From Cordylochernes scorpioides (Eukaryota; Arthropoda; Arachnida; Pseudoscorpiones; Chernetidae): a stretch of 64,000 nucleotides of DNA. The stretch covers positions 88,453,774-88,517,773 of the forward strand of contig CP092876.1 of NCBI GenBank assembly GCA_030710605.1, in the 5' to 3' direction. Positions 31,012 to 40,477 of this stretch are shown in pieces. Below the pieces are notes generated by a model, which was not told the origin of the DNA, made no database searches, and saw only the letters and a list, made by a program, of their open reading frames with translations. Position 1 is the first letter of the stretch. Each line of letters opens with the position of its first letter. A program made the position numbers and the translations under genes.

Positions 31012-31581
31012 TCAAATATAATTAAAAGCATATCTATAAATATCATTTATATTTCCTCTTTCTTCCATTCTGTTAATTGTAGCACATTTCTTTTGAATGA
31101 AAAATGCTTCTTTAAATTGTCTCTTAAAATAATTTTTCTCATAATCTAGTATATTTGTTTCTTTTAGGTTAAAATTATTATGTCCTGTGATTTTTCTATG
31201 TTCTACAAGTGCAGAATTCTCAATTTTATCCCATTTCAGAGCATATTCATGGTTTTTCATTCTTTCTTTTAAAGTTCTGGATGTTTGTCCTACATAACAT
31301 TGGTCACATTTTTCACATTTCACTTCATAAATTAAACCTGCTCTATTTGGTATGAGAGTGTTCTTATGGTTGTTGATATATTGAGAGATAGGGTTACATG
31401 GTTTCCATGCAATGTTTATTTTTTCATACTTTTTGAATATATTAGTCAAATTTTTTGCAAACTTTTGGTTTATAAATGGCAATGTGATAAATTTGGCTTC
31501 TTTGTTTTTGCACTTTAGATTTTGAATTAAAGTATTATTCTCATATTTTTGGTTCATGTCTTCTATTATTCTATCTATCAA
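31012..31581 (-). CDS. GIY-YIG endonuclease domain of PLE (left arm)
   Basis: The 189-codon frame is the C-terminal part of a Penelope-like protein. LIYEVKC supplies the GIY element, CYVGQTSR the YIG element, and TLKERMKNH the conserved Arg. A CEKCDQC cluster precedes it and EHRKITGH follows. PLE proteins normally have a reverse transcriptase before this domain; it is absent, so this is a truncated fragment. Confidence 0.75.
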   Translation of the reverse strand: MIDRIIEDMNQKYENNTLIQNLKCKNKEAKFITLPFINQKFAKNLTNIFKKYEKINIAWKPCNPISQYINNHKNTLIPNRAGLIYEVKCEKCDQCYVGQTSRTLKERMKNHEYALKWDKIENSALVEHRKITGHNNFNLKETNILDYEKNYFKRQFKEAFFIQKKCATINRMEERGNINDIYRYAFNYI

Positions 31582-31827
31582 TTTGATGGGAAAATCTTCA
31601 TTGATTAGTTCATTTTTGATGTTGTTAATTTCTATATTTCTTTTAGTTGTATCATTAATGAGAGTAAAAGCTCTATATATAAGAGCTATTACTAATCCTA
31701 CTTTTTGGCTGAAATGGTGCTGTGAGCTATATATAGAGCTTTTACTCTCATTAATGATACAACTAAAAGAAATATAGAAATTAACAACATCAAAAATGAA
31801 CTAATCAATGAAGATTTTCCCATCAAA

Positions 31828-32397
31828 TTGATAGATAGAATAATAGAAGACATGAACCAAAAATATGAGAATAATACTTTAATTCAAAATCTAAAGTGCA
31901 AAAACAAAGAAGCCAAATTTATCACATTGCCATTTATAAACCAAAAGTTTGCAAAAAATTTGACTAATATATTCAAAAAGTATGAAAAAATAAACATTGC
32001 ATGGAAACCATGTAACCCTATCTCTCAATATATCAACAACCATAAGAACACTCACATACCAAATAGAGCAGGTTTAATTTATGAAGTGAAATGTGAAAAA
32101 TGTGACCAATGTTATGTAGGACAAACATCCAGAACTTTAAAAGAAAGAATGAAAAACCATGAATATGCTCTGAAATGGGATAAAATTGAGAATTCTGCAC
32201 TTGTAGAACATAGAAAAATCACAGGACATAATAATTTTAACCTAAAAGAAACAAAGATACTAGATTATGAGAAAAATTATTTTAAGAGACAATTTAAAGA
32301 AGCATTTTTCATTCAAAAGAAATGTGCTACAATTAACAGAATGGAAGAAAGAGGAAATATAAATGATATTTATAGATATGCTTTTAATTATATTTGA
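31828..32397 (+). CDS. GIY-YIG endonuclease domain of PLE (right arm)
   Basis: This is a mirror copy of the left-arm frame. The two 189-residue translations differ at only two residues that I can see (IPN context L/H and ETN/ETK). The near identity implies a recent event or gene conversion between the arms. It carries the same motifs and the same lack of reverse transcriptase. Confidence 0.75.
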   Translation: MIDRIIEDMNQKYENNTLIQNLKCKNKEAKFITLPFINQKFAKNLTNIFKKYEKINIAWKPCNPISQYINNHKNTHIPNRAGLIYEVKCEKCDQCYVGQTSRTLKERMKNHEYALKWDKIENSALVEHRKITGHNNFNLKETKILDYEKNYFKRQFKEAFFIQKKCATINRMEERGNINDIYRYAFNYI

Positions 32398-32508
32398 AAA
32401 AAACTTTTAATTCTAAGAATATTAATCAACAGGTGTTTATCCCATCTGTTTATCAGATAAATATCTTCTTATCTGTTATCTTGTTTACACACTTGATAAC
32501 AGGAACTA

Positions 32509-33810
32509 CAAGGTATGTCCCATAAGTTCCCGGACTGGGTCCATAAAAAAAAAGGTAAGATATTTTTTGAAAAAATTATTAAAACTTTTTAAAGTAATCC
32601 CCCCTTGCTTCAACGCACCAGCGCCATCGTTTCCCCAAATTGTCGAAACAGTTTTTATAGAGCTCTTTTGGAAAGCTCTTCAATGCCAACAACGATTTTT
32701 ATATTATGTCATCCCTGGTGTCAAAATGTCTTCCTTTTAGAACTGCTTTAAGTTTGGGGAACAGGAAAAAGTCATTAGGTGCGATGTCTGGGGAATAGGG
32801 TGGTTGAGGAATGATTTCTGTCCCGTTTTTAGCCAAAAAAACTCGTCACCAAGTGCGCTGTGTGAGGGCGGGCATTGTTATGGTGTAGGATCCAGTCACC
32901 ATTAGGCCATTTTTCTGGCATTTTTTTCGAATCGCTTCCCTTAGATGCCGAAGAATGTCCAAATACATTTCCTTTATAACCGTTTGGCCTGCAGGAAGAT
33001 ACTCGTGATGAACAATGCCCTTGTTATCCAAAAAAGCGACCAGCAACACCTTGTTTCTGGATTTCAATATCCTGGATTTTTTTGGTCTAGGCTCACCCTG
33101 ACCTCTCCACTCGGCATATTGACGCTTGGTTTCAGGGTCATAGTCATAGACCCATGTCTCGTCGCCTGTGATTATCTTGTCTTTCCATTCCGGATCCGTT
33201 CTTGTCATTTCCAACATGTTCTCACAGGTTGCAAGCCGACACAGTTTTTGCTCATTAGTGAGGAATCTTGGGATGAATTTTGCAGGAGTCTTTTTGAGCT
33301 TCAAATCTTTGGTTACGATCCTTCCAATCGTTGTTTTGGAGATGCCTGTGTCTTGCTCTAGCTCCAGCAAAGTGGTTCGAGGATTTTCTTTTATCAAATC
33401 GGTGATTTTTTGCACATTTTGGGCGTCCTTGCCGAGGTTCATCTTCAATGGAAATTCTGCCAGCTTTAAATCTAGAATGCCATTCAAAAACAGTTGTTCT
33501 CTTTGGAGAGTCATTGGGGAATACTTTATTAAGCATTTCAAAAGTTTCGGTTGCAGATATTTGAAGTTTCACACAAAATTCTATGCAAATCCTCTGCTTC
33601 AATTTTTGTTCCATCGTAAAATCGCCGCAGCGCTAGGTGTGACCTTTAAATAAATTAGAATAACCTTGGCGCGCGCTAATGTACCGCCTCGATATTGGTA
33701 CCACCGTGTTGCCTGATATTTTTTCTATAATAAACAGTCAAATTTATTTACATTTTTCATTTATTTATTTTTTTATGGACCTAGTCCGGGAACTTATGGG
33801 ACATACCTTG
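32509..33810 (-). mobile_element. mariner transposon inside the PLE right arm
   Basis: The element is 1302 bp. The terminal repeats start CAAGGTATGTCCCATAAGTT at both ends, extend beyond 28 bp and are flanked by TA (32507-32508 and 33811-33812). The intact target is visible in the left PLE arm (near 30898), which confirms the junctions. Confidence 0.9.
32590..33614 (-). pseudogene. mariner transposase, frameshifted
   Basis: The N-terminal helix-turn-helix (from 33614) shifts frame near 33430 into the catalytic part with TGDETWVYDYDPETKRQ, the first Asp block. It shifts again near 32870, where the second block reads HNNARPHT, with Asn replacing the usual catalytic Asp. The element is inactive. 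Confidence 0.8.
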
Positions 33811-33849
33811 TATTTAAAAGCATGCTGTGGTAAAATTCTCTCATTCAGT

Positions 33850-33900
33850 ACTTTTGTCTGAAGATGGTAACAACGCTGTTACCGAAACGTCACACACTAT
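33850..33900 (+). ncRNA. Hammerhead motif of the PLE right terminal repeat
   Basis: CTGAAGA at 33858-33864, stem II GGTAAC/GTTACC and GAAACGTC mirror the left copy. Cleavage is predicted after C33891. Stem I is short. Confidence 0.6.
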
Positions 33901-33939
33901 TTATTTATTTGGATTTGGTCTTATTACCTTGTGTTTATA

Positions 33940-34295
33940 TAATTTAAAAAAAAAATCAAATATTTTTGACCCGTTTGAATATTTAAAAAAATAAATCAAT
34001 ATTCAATTGCCCTTACTGCAATGACAAAATAATGGGAAGGCCTTCTTATAACAGATGGGGAGCTATAGCATCGTATTAATATTTAGTTTATGAGAAATAA
34101 GTTGAGAATATTTTATTCGAGTGATGTCGTTATAAATTTATACAGAACAATTGTCTAGGGTTATATATTAAAGGACATTCGCCCTGTGCGCAATCAAATA
34201 GCATGAAGAGCTAGCTGTGTCTCTTACCTTAAAAGATTCAAGTTCTGCTATATTCAAATACATCTTTTTCCTTCTTTTTATACCCCACTGATCCA
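33940..34295. other. Unassigned, half MITE and a possible short exon
   Basis: TTGCCCTTACTGCAATGACA near 34008 is half of the 793-944 palindrome. On the minus strand a 12-codon frame from ATG near 34264 runs into AAG then GTAAGAG, a donor-like signal. Evidence for a gene is thin. Confidence 0.2.
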
Positions 34296-34348
34296 TTGTA
34301 CCCCCCCAGTCCACAGATTGCTGCTCTCACAGAAGATCCACAATTAGA

Positions 34349-34448
34349 NNNNNNNNNNNNNNNNNNNNNNNNNNNNNNNNNNNNNNNNNNNNNNNNNNNN
34401 NNNNNNNNNNNNNNNNNNNNNNNNNNNNNNNNNNNNNNNNNNNNNNNN
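34349..34448. other. Assembly gap, 100 N
   Basis: A run of exactly 100 N marks a scaffold join. Candidate exon ends lie on both sides. Confidence 0.95.
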
Positions 34449-34498
34449 TCTTCAAAGAATAGCTACATCTTATATAATATTTCTTTTTTAATTCCAGA

Positions 34499-34563
34499 AT
34501 AACATTTTCAATGAGAAACACCTGGGAAGAACATGTGTGCTAATAGATAATGGATTCCTGTAG
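34499..34563 (+). other. Possible terminal exon after the gap
   Basis: TTTCTTTTTTAATTCCAG (ending 34497-34498) is a strong acceptor. It is followed by a 21-codon frame (NNIFNEKHLGRTCVLIDNGF and Leu) to TAG. Left of the gap, CCCCCCCAG then a frame SPQIAALTEDPQL runs into the Ns. Together these suggest exons of one gene, but no family is recognisable. Confidence 0.25.
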
Positions 34564-34837
34564 CCTTTTTATTTTCTATACCTTCTATCTCTTTGAAGAA
34601 CTGAGTATAGTTTGAAAATTCTGATTCAATGATGATACATGCAAGAAAGTTTGATTTTTAAAAAGATCGAATTTGTGTAGTTAATCTTTGTTAATAAAAA
34701 GTGCAAATGTTTTAAATGAATAGACTACACAAATTCGCATACATTGTCAATCGATTAAATAAAACTTGCCATGTGCAGCTTTGATTGAATCTACGCTTCG
34801 ATACCAACTCTCCTAGTCAAAAATAAATATACATACA
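34564..34837. other. No identified feature
   Basis: AT-rich sequence without a frame or a repeat that I can place. Confidence 0.25.
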
Positions 34838-34990
34838 CTCATGGAAAAACTTTAAGGAAGTTGAAATTCTTTTATATATCGCCGGGTATGTTTTTCTTTT
34901 TTGAAGGAGACAGAGGCAATTTTGTTCACACTAGGTTATCTCGTATGTCTTCAATAAAAGTCGCTGTGTATCAAATATCTTTATGAGTTA
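34838..34990. mobile_element. mariner-type MITE, right end missing
   Basis: It begins TACACTCATGGAAAAAC and carries the MITE body (GGAGACAGAGGCAATTTTGT). The right terminal repeat is not present. Confidence 0.5.
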
Positions 34991-35094
34991 TTGTCTTTGA
35001 AAAATTTGAAAAATAGCACAAAAGTGAAATTGTACAGCGATCAGGTGGATATATTAAAAGATAAAAAAAAAAGACATCGCCTGATCATAACACT

Positions 35095-35530
35095 AAAATT
35101 TGATGATAGCTCGAGTCATTTGTCGGCATATCAACTAATCCTTGATTTTTAATTATTCCAGAATTTTCCTAATATGGTTCAAAATCACATTATTAGGTAC
35201 CGCTCAACAAGAGCAACCTAGTTCATGATAATTGAAACAGTGAATAATATGTGAAGGTTATTCACATATTAAACAAATTTTAACGCGGGATTCAATCCCG
35301 GTTCATGACTGTCGGGAATCGAGGGTGTTACCCACTCGTCCACCTACAATTTATTTTTTTTCCTAATATTATTTCTTGATTATTACATTTTAATCATTGT
35401 TTAATCAATAAATGGTATTTTATGAATTCTGGAATAATTAAAAATCAACAATTAGTTGATATTTATTCCAACAATAAACCATGAGCAACTTTTAGTTGCA
35501 TAATCAGGAGATGCCATTTTTTCTTAAAGA
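35095..35530 (+). mobile_element. Retrozyme-family fragment split by a SINE
   Basis: TGATTTTTAATTATTCCAGA at the left, and ATTAAAAATCAACAATTAGT with GCAACTTTTAGTTGCATAAT at the right, match the downstream part of the hammerhead units. No ribozyme core remains here. A SINE occupies 35176-35357. Confidence 0.5.
35176..35357 (-). mobile_element. tRNA-derived SINE (family A), minus copy
   Basis: The 12-bp duplication TTTTCCTAATAT flanks it at 35164-35175 and 35358-35369. The reversed head (CGGGATTCAATCCCG, CCACTCGTCCACC) and body match 1238-1417. Confidence 0.85.
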
Positions 35531-35798
35531 TTCAATCATTTGGTAATATATATTTATCAGAACAAAAAATTTTCTCTCTTTTAAATATTCTGGAATTGTA
35601 TTTCTAAATGAATAAGAATGTGTTTAAAATCCACAATGTGTATATAAATATACTACTGATTTAAACAAAGTACTTTTTGTATATGTATTTATTTTAATTT
35701 CTAAAGAATCTGGAATTGGAATATTTGGCAATGATTAGCTAAAGAACAACTGTCCTGGTGTGGAACTAACACCTACTCACATATTCTCATGTCCAGCA

Positions 35799-35906
35799 AT
35801 GGCCTCAGCCTTGCAGAAAATTGACATAGACCCAGAACAGCAGCTTTACACACCCAAGATAGTGGATATTGCTGCTGCTGTGATAGAGATGCATGGAGAC
35901 ATCTGA
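35799..35906 (+). other. Short coding-looking frame after an acceptor
   Basis: Following TCTCATGTCCAG (acceptor-like), ATG 35799 opens 35 codons with balanced composition (KIDIDPEQQLYTPKIVDIAA in the middle) and a TGA. A LINE tail begins about 20 bp later. It could be a host terminal exon or part of a retroelement. No family is recognised. Confidence 0.3.
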
Positions 35907-35925
35907 GACTCTTCTTTGGACACGA

Positions 35926-36165
35926 CAACAACAACAACATTAGATAAAGAAGTTTATTTGTTGTTCCTCAATTGGCGCCGGACTTTATGAAGTCCCAGGA
36001 GTAGGCTGGGGGTCCTTCCCAAGGGAAAGCAGCCTTATCTGAGGCAATCTCCTCAGTACGCTCTTGAGGACCTGGTAGAAATACCTCAGAATTTGGCAAA
36101 ATCCAACTATTTCTTATTTGGCCTGTATGTCGTCTCCATCTTCTTTTATTTCTTAGCAACAACAT
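35926..36165 (-). mobile_element. Truncated LINE, C-terminus and 3' tail
   Basis: A minus frame (36140-35968) ends in PPAYSWDFIKSGAN and is followed by an AATAAA and a TTG repeat tail (CAA repeat on the plus strand at 35926-35940). It is a 5'-truncated LINE end. The adjoining 36166-36265 holds another minus-strand tail of the 21238 type. Confidence 0.5.
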
Positions 36166-36479
36166 CAACAAAAAGCTTTATTAAGACCTATTAGTCTTAT
36201 ACAGATTCTCCAAATATAAATGTAGGATATATACAGGAATAACAGTAATAGTACCAGAAATCTCAGCACACAATGTTATTAATATTTTTAAAGTTAATCA
36301 TAATCAATGGTGATATGAAATTTATATACTGTAAAAATTAATTAAGAATTCTGGGTAAATTGGAGGAAGTAATTATACATGGTTTATCTCTTAACTGGAT
36401 AATATTGAAGCATTTCTCTTTTTTTTTTCCTTAATTTTATTTTTCCCTTTCAGGATCAAGTTAGCCTTACTAAGTTAGC

Positions 36480-36870
36480 CTTACTCTCAAAATTTGGTTG
36501 TAAAAGGTTCAGTCTACTTTTAAGCATCCTTTCGTGCTCGTGAATAGGAAATTTACCAGGCTCATTGCCGGTCCCAAGCCCGGATGAAAAAGGAGGAGGG
36601 GGAGCAGTAACAAGCTCATTAAAAAACCTGGGTTCAGCTGGCCCGGCTGATAGTACCCTGTAAGGGCTCCTAATCCAGGGATACAGGATGAGCAGCGTTT
36701 GTACTCCATGTTAGGAGCGGCTGCACATGGCGTCTGTTCCTCATGTCAGAGGCGGCCATTTTTTTTGGAGGTAAGTCGGCCTGCCACTGAGTAGTGCTCC
36801 CAGTCTTAATGACAAAGGCAAACGCATTCTACTTCACCCAGTGTGGAGATAAGAAGAAGAAGAGACCAGG
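36480..36870 (+). mobile_element. Probable LINE 3' fragment with AAG tail
   Basis: This is a GC-richer block with GGTCCCAAGCCCGGATGAAA and CCTAATCCAGGGATACAGGA, ending in GGCAAACGCATTCTACTTCA and GATAAGAAGAAGAAGAG. Simple-repeat tails of this kind mark RTE or related LINE ends. No long frame survives. Confidence 0.4.
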
Positions 36871-37097
36871 CTCATTTAGGGTCTGTACAAAACGCTCTGT
36901 CAAACCATTAATTGCTGGAAAATATGGAGAAAATTAAGATGTTTGGATCCTATTCGATTTAAAGAAAATTTATATTTGAAATTAATTCTGGTACATTATC
37001 AGTAAATACATAAGTTTACTTATATACTGTAATGATTCCACATGTCGATTTGTTCTTTTTTTTTTTATTCTGTAAATATGTAAATATATTTCTGTAA

Positions 37098-37346
37098 AAA
37101 ATAGACACTTCGGCCAGTTAGAGTTTTTGTTTTCTCAACGTTTCAACAAAAATCTTTTGTCTTCGTCAGGAGAAGTAAATAAAACATTTGGCGTTAAAAA
37201 TTGTTCTGAAGAATTGAAGAACTGTTGTAGAACAATTTTTAACACCCAATGCTTTATTTACTTCTTCTGACGAAGACAAAAGATTTTTGTCGAAACGTTG
37301 AGAAAAAAAAAACTCTAACTGGCCGAAGTGTCTATTTTTTACAGAA
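37098..37346. mobile_element. Foldback element with hammerheads on both strands
   Basis: Arms of about 110 bp are inverted copies (AAAAAATAGACACTTCGGCC and its complement). On the plus strand, CTGACGA (37267-37273), stem II GACAAAA/TTTTGTC and GAAAC (37292-37296) form a hammerhead core with cleavage predicted after T37299. TTCTT pairs with GAGAA as stem I. The minus strand of the left arm carries the same motif with one change next to GAAA. Confidence 0.65.
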
Positions 37347-37690
37347 ATATGAATGCCGGCCAGGCAGCCTCTATGTAAATATATGTTGCCATTACGTTCT
37401 GTGGCGAGGAAACACAGCAAGCAACGAAGGTTTATTGTTTGACCCGTCCACTGGAAAAATCGAGGAAAAGACTAAATTAATACGATTATGAAGATGATAT
37501 TTATAATGAAAAAAATAAGATGACAGCTATGTAAAAAAAAAGCGAATAATGTGAAGAAAAGCATATATGCAAATTAAGTTATGGAAATTTAAAATAAATG
37601 AATAAAATAGAATGTACTGACAAACTATCTGCTTACAATATTTTGCATATTTTGCAATAATCAAAAGAAAGTTTATGTAAATATATAAAA
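37347..37690. other. No identified gene
   Basis: AT-rich sequence. The frame at 37249-37491 starts in the foldback arm and is not convincing. Confidence 0.25.
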
Positions 37691-37696
37691 AAAGAT

Positions 37697-37850
37697 TATA
37701 TTCGTGGATGGCTTTTCTTGATTTATCAAGAAATTGGGTTGGCCAAATATCAGGGAACAGGCTAAATCAATGAATAGTTGATTTCTGTTCCACCAGATGG
37801 CGCTCTGCCTTCTGAAAAACACGTGTGCTCTTGGTCAGGATATGCCTTTT
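37697..37850 (+). mobile_element. Retrozyme-family fragment, post-ribozyme part
   Basis: It starts with TTCGTGGATGGCTTTTCTTG, near the position just after a hammerhead cleavage site. It continues through AATATCAGGGAACAGGCTAA and CCAGATGGCGCTCTGCC as in the 5603 and 60213 repeats. The ribozyme core is absent. Confidence 0.55.
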
Positions 37851-37863
37851 TTATTTTTACATA

Positions 37864-39149
37864 CCAGGTCTATTAGTATGAAACGCGAAAATTTCCAGTG
37901 AATTCAAAAGTTCACCAATTCCATACAACAAAAGATTTTTTATTCAAAGTAATTGCCCTGATTAGCTATACACTCGGACCACTTTTCAGGCAATTTTCGA
38001 ATTCCTTGTCTGAAAATGTCTATTCCTTTTGAGTCGAACTAGTCAACAAGTCATTTTCGGAGTATGTCTGAGTTCTAAAATTCCTGTTTTTTTGGGGCGT
38101 GTCCTAAAGATGTGAAAAGGTGGTAGTTCGACGGCGCTAAGTCTGGTGAGTACGGCGGGTGGGGTTAGAGTTCCCAGCCCAAGTCTTTTATGGTGTTTTT
38201 GACCACCGTAGCGTTGTGAGCTGGAGCGTTGTCATGCTGCAGTATCAGGTTGTTGTGCTTTTCACGCCATTCCGGTCTTTTTTCATTCAACGCCTCTCTC
38301 AAACTGTGCATTTGTTGTTCGTAGCGACTAGTATTGACCATTTTGCCAGGTTTCAGGAGCTTGAAATATACTACGCCGGTCTGGTCCCACCATATGCAAA
38401 GCATTGCCTTTTTTCCGAAGCGTTTGGGCCTAGGCGTCTGTTTTGGAATTTGGCCGGGCAGGCCCCACGACCTTTGGCGCGTAGGATTGCTGAAGTGGAT
38501 CCATTTCTCATCAGAAGTTACGATTCGGTGCAAAAATGACTTCATTTCATGCCTGGCGAGCAGCCCTTCGCAGGTTACCAGACGCCGTTATTGCTGCCTT
38601 TCGCTCAACTCGTTGGGGACCCATCTGGAAAGCTTTTGGGTCATTCCGAGGCTGTTTAAACGTAGAGAAACAGCACCTTGAGACACCTGGAGCTGTTTTG
38701 CGAATTTCTCCTGCATTTGGGTACTGTCCTCATCCAACAAAGCTTGCAGTTCAGCGTCCTAGAACTTTTGGGGCGGTTTTCCATGTGGTTCATTATCAAG
38801 TTCAAAATCGCCACTTTGGAATTTTTTAAACCACCTGTAACACTGCGATTTGCTCAGAGCATGGTCGCTGTAAACTTCCTCGAGCATTCGGTGGGCTTCA
38901 GTGGCACCTTTCTTCCAGTTGAAGGCGAACAACAAAACTTCCCGCAAATGGGCACTTTTTGGCTCGGAAATCGTAATTTTCCACGGGCTCCAGAAATTTT
39001 TCACTATTTGAATTTTTCTAAAACTGCACGCATGCTGTTGCCACGTGAGTCAAAGAACAAAACGCCTACAACAGCGCCACCGTCGGCTCAAATAAAGTTG
39101 CACAGCGGCCTCTGGCGCCCATTTTCGCGTTTCATACTAATAGACCTGG
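37864..39149 (-). mobile_element. mariner transposon
   Basis: The length is 1286 bp. The terminal repeats CCAGGTCTATTAGTATGAAA and their complement at the right are flanked by TA (37862-37863 and 39150-39151). It is full length for the family. Confidence 0.9.
38090..39004 (-). pseudogene. mariner transposase with in-frame stops
   Basis: One frame runs from 39004 with stops near 38758, 38588 and 38167. It has an N-terminal helix-turn-helix, VTSDEKWIHF (first Asp block) and HDNAPAH (second). LAPSNYHLF has Asn where the third catalytic Asp is expected. It cannot be active. Confidence 0.8.
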
Positions 39150-39160
39150 TATATACATAT

Positions 39161-39397
39161 TGTAGCGTAGAAATCAAGTCTTTGTATATCTGGAGATGTG
39201 AAAGTATTTATTGATGACGTCACCACAACCAGTCAACAATTATTAACAAATCAACCAAACTATCTACAGCTAGAGAATATCGAGCAAGCAAGCTAGGCAA
39301 CTAAATGATGATTTTACATATATAAAATAATAAATCTGTTTTTCCAAATATTTTCATTGAATAATTAAATTAAATAATAAATTATTTCTTCGCCACA
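39161..39397 (+). mobile_element. Solo LTR, ATAT target
   Basis: It begins TGTAGCGTAGAAATC and ends TTCTTCGCCACA, with ATAT at 39157-39160 and 39398-39401. It is the reverse-oriented relative of 1787-2020. Confidence 0.75.
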
Positions 39398-39517
39398 ATA
39401 TATATATATATAAGGGGATTCGCCGCTAGGTGGCCGGACAATAAACAACACGTGCAGCACCGCTCCGGTAAATATAGTTTATATTACTAATATTTCAGTG
39501 TATATTTGCCTTATACT

Positions 39518-40477
39518 ATGAAAGGGATAATACTGTCACTCTTAGTACTCGTGTTATGCAACAATAAATATGCAAATTTACTCAAGGTAACGCACTATGC
39601 AAAAAACTCAGTACGAAGGGATAATGATAGACAATGTGGCCTAAATATAAACTTACCATCTGGGAATATATCTGGTAACCAAAAAAGACTGCTATGTATC
39701 ATTCTGGCTCTATTATTTATCTCAGGCATTGAACAAAACCCAGGCCCCCCAACCAAAAAGCAAACTACTTTGACTGCGTCAGTACACTCAGGAGAGAGAG
39801 AATCAATAGATGGCGAGCTAAAAATGCTAATCTTGAACATGGCGACGGAAATAAAGAGTCTAGGAGAGAGAATTGACATCAGACTTACCAAAATAGAGAC
39901 TCGAATGGACGATTGGGATAAGCGATTCTGCAATATAGAGGAGAAGCTAACCAAATGTATAGAGTCTCAACAGGCTACCGAAAAACTGGCTTCATGTAAT
40001 TCGTTAAAGGTAAATGAACTGGAGGCTAGAGTCGAATTTTTTGAGACGAGACTGCGTGAGCCCAATCTAGTGTTCTATGGTATTGAGAGGGAGGGTGACG
40101 AAAATCAGGCAGATTGCAACTTAAAGATTCAAAACATAATTAGAGATAAAATGGAAATCGGAGATGATTTAAAAATAACAAAATGTCACCGACTTTCACG
40201 CGGATCCAATGCACCAGTTCTTGTTGTGGTGCCTGATTATGCTGATAGAGCAAAAATATTTAAAAATGCCTACAAACTCAGAGATACTAAAATTTCGATA
40301 AGTAAAGATTATAGTAAAAATGTTAGAGAGCAACGGCGCATCCTAATTGCAAAAAGGAAAGAATTGGGTGAAAGGGGAATAAAATCGAAGTTGAGAGATA
40401 ACAAGCTTTTGGTAAATGATAAAGTCTGTAAAGTGATGAATGGCCAAGTTGTTGATAGCACAGGAGTTGCTATATAG
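39518..40477 (+). CDS. LINE ORF1 protein with N-terminal 2A-like sequence
   Basis: From ATG 39518 there are 319 residues. Residues 1-14 are a hydrophobic, signal-like segment. A second hydrophobic stretch leads into GIEQNPGP, with N74-P75-G76-P77, a match to the DxExNPGP 2A motif except that Gly replaces the first Asp. Residues about 95-170 are a coiled coil. The rest resembles the RNA-binding part of LINE ORF1 proteins (NLVFYGIERE, CHRLSRGS). The frame ends at TAG 40475-40477 and the same frame stays open after it. Confidence 0.75.
   Translation: MKGIILSLLVLVLCNNKYANLLKVTHYAKNSVRRDNDRQCGLNINLPSGNISGNQKRLLCIILALLFISGIEQNPGPPTKKQTTLTASVHSGERESIDGELKMLILNMATEIKSLGERIDIRLTKIETRMDDWDKRFCNIEEKLTKCIESQQATEKLASCNSLKVNELEARVEFFETRLREPNLVFYGIEREGDENQADCNLKIQNIIRDKMEIGDDLKITKCHRLSRGSNAPVLVVVPDYADRAKIFKNAYKLRDTKISISKDYSKNVREQRRILIAKRKELGERGIKSKLRDNKLLVNDKVCKVMNGQVVDSTGVAI

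Larger units (their letters stand above)
30773..33939. mobile_element. Penelope-like element with inverted arms
   Basis: Two 5'-truncated halves meet head to head near 31705. The outer boundaries are TATAAACACAAGGTAATAAG and its complement. Each arm ends in a terminal repeat with a hammerhead motif and carries a GIY-YIG endonuclease frame; neither keeps a reverse transcriptase. A mariner (32509-33810) splits the right arm. Such inverted, partial arrangements are common for PLE insertions. Confidence 0.75.
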
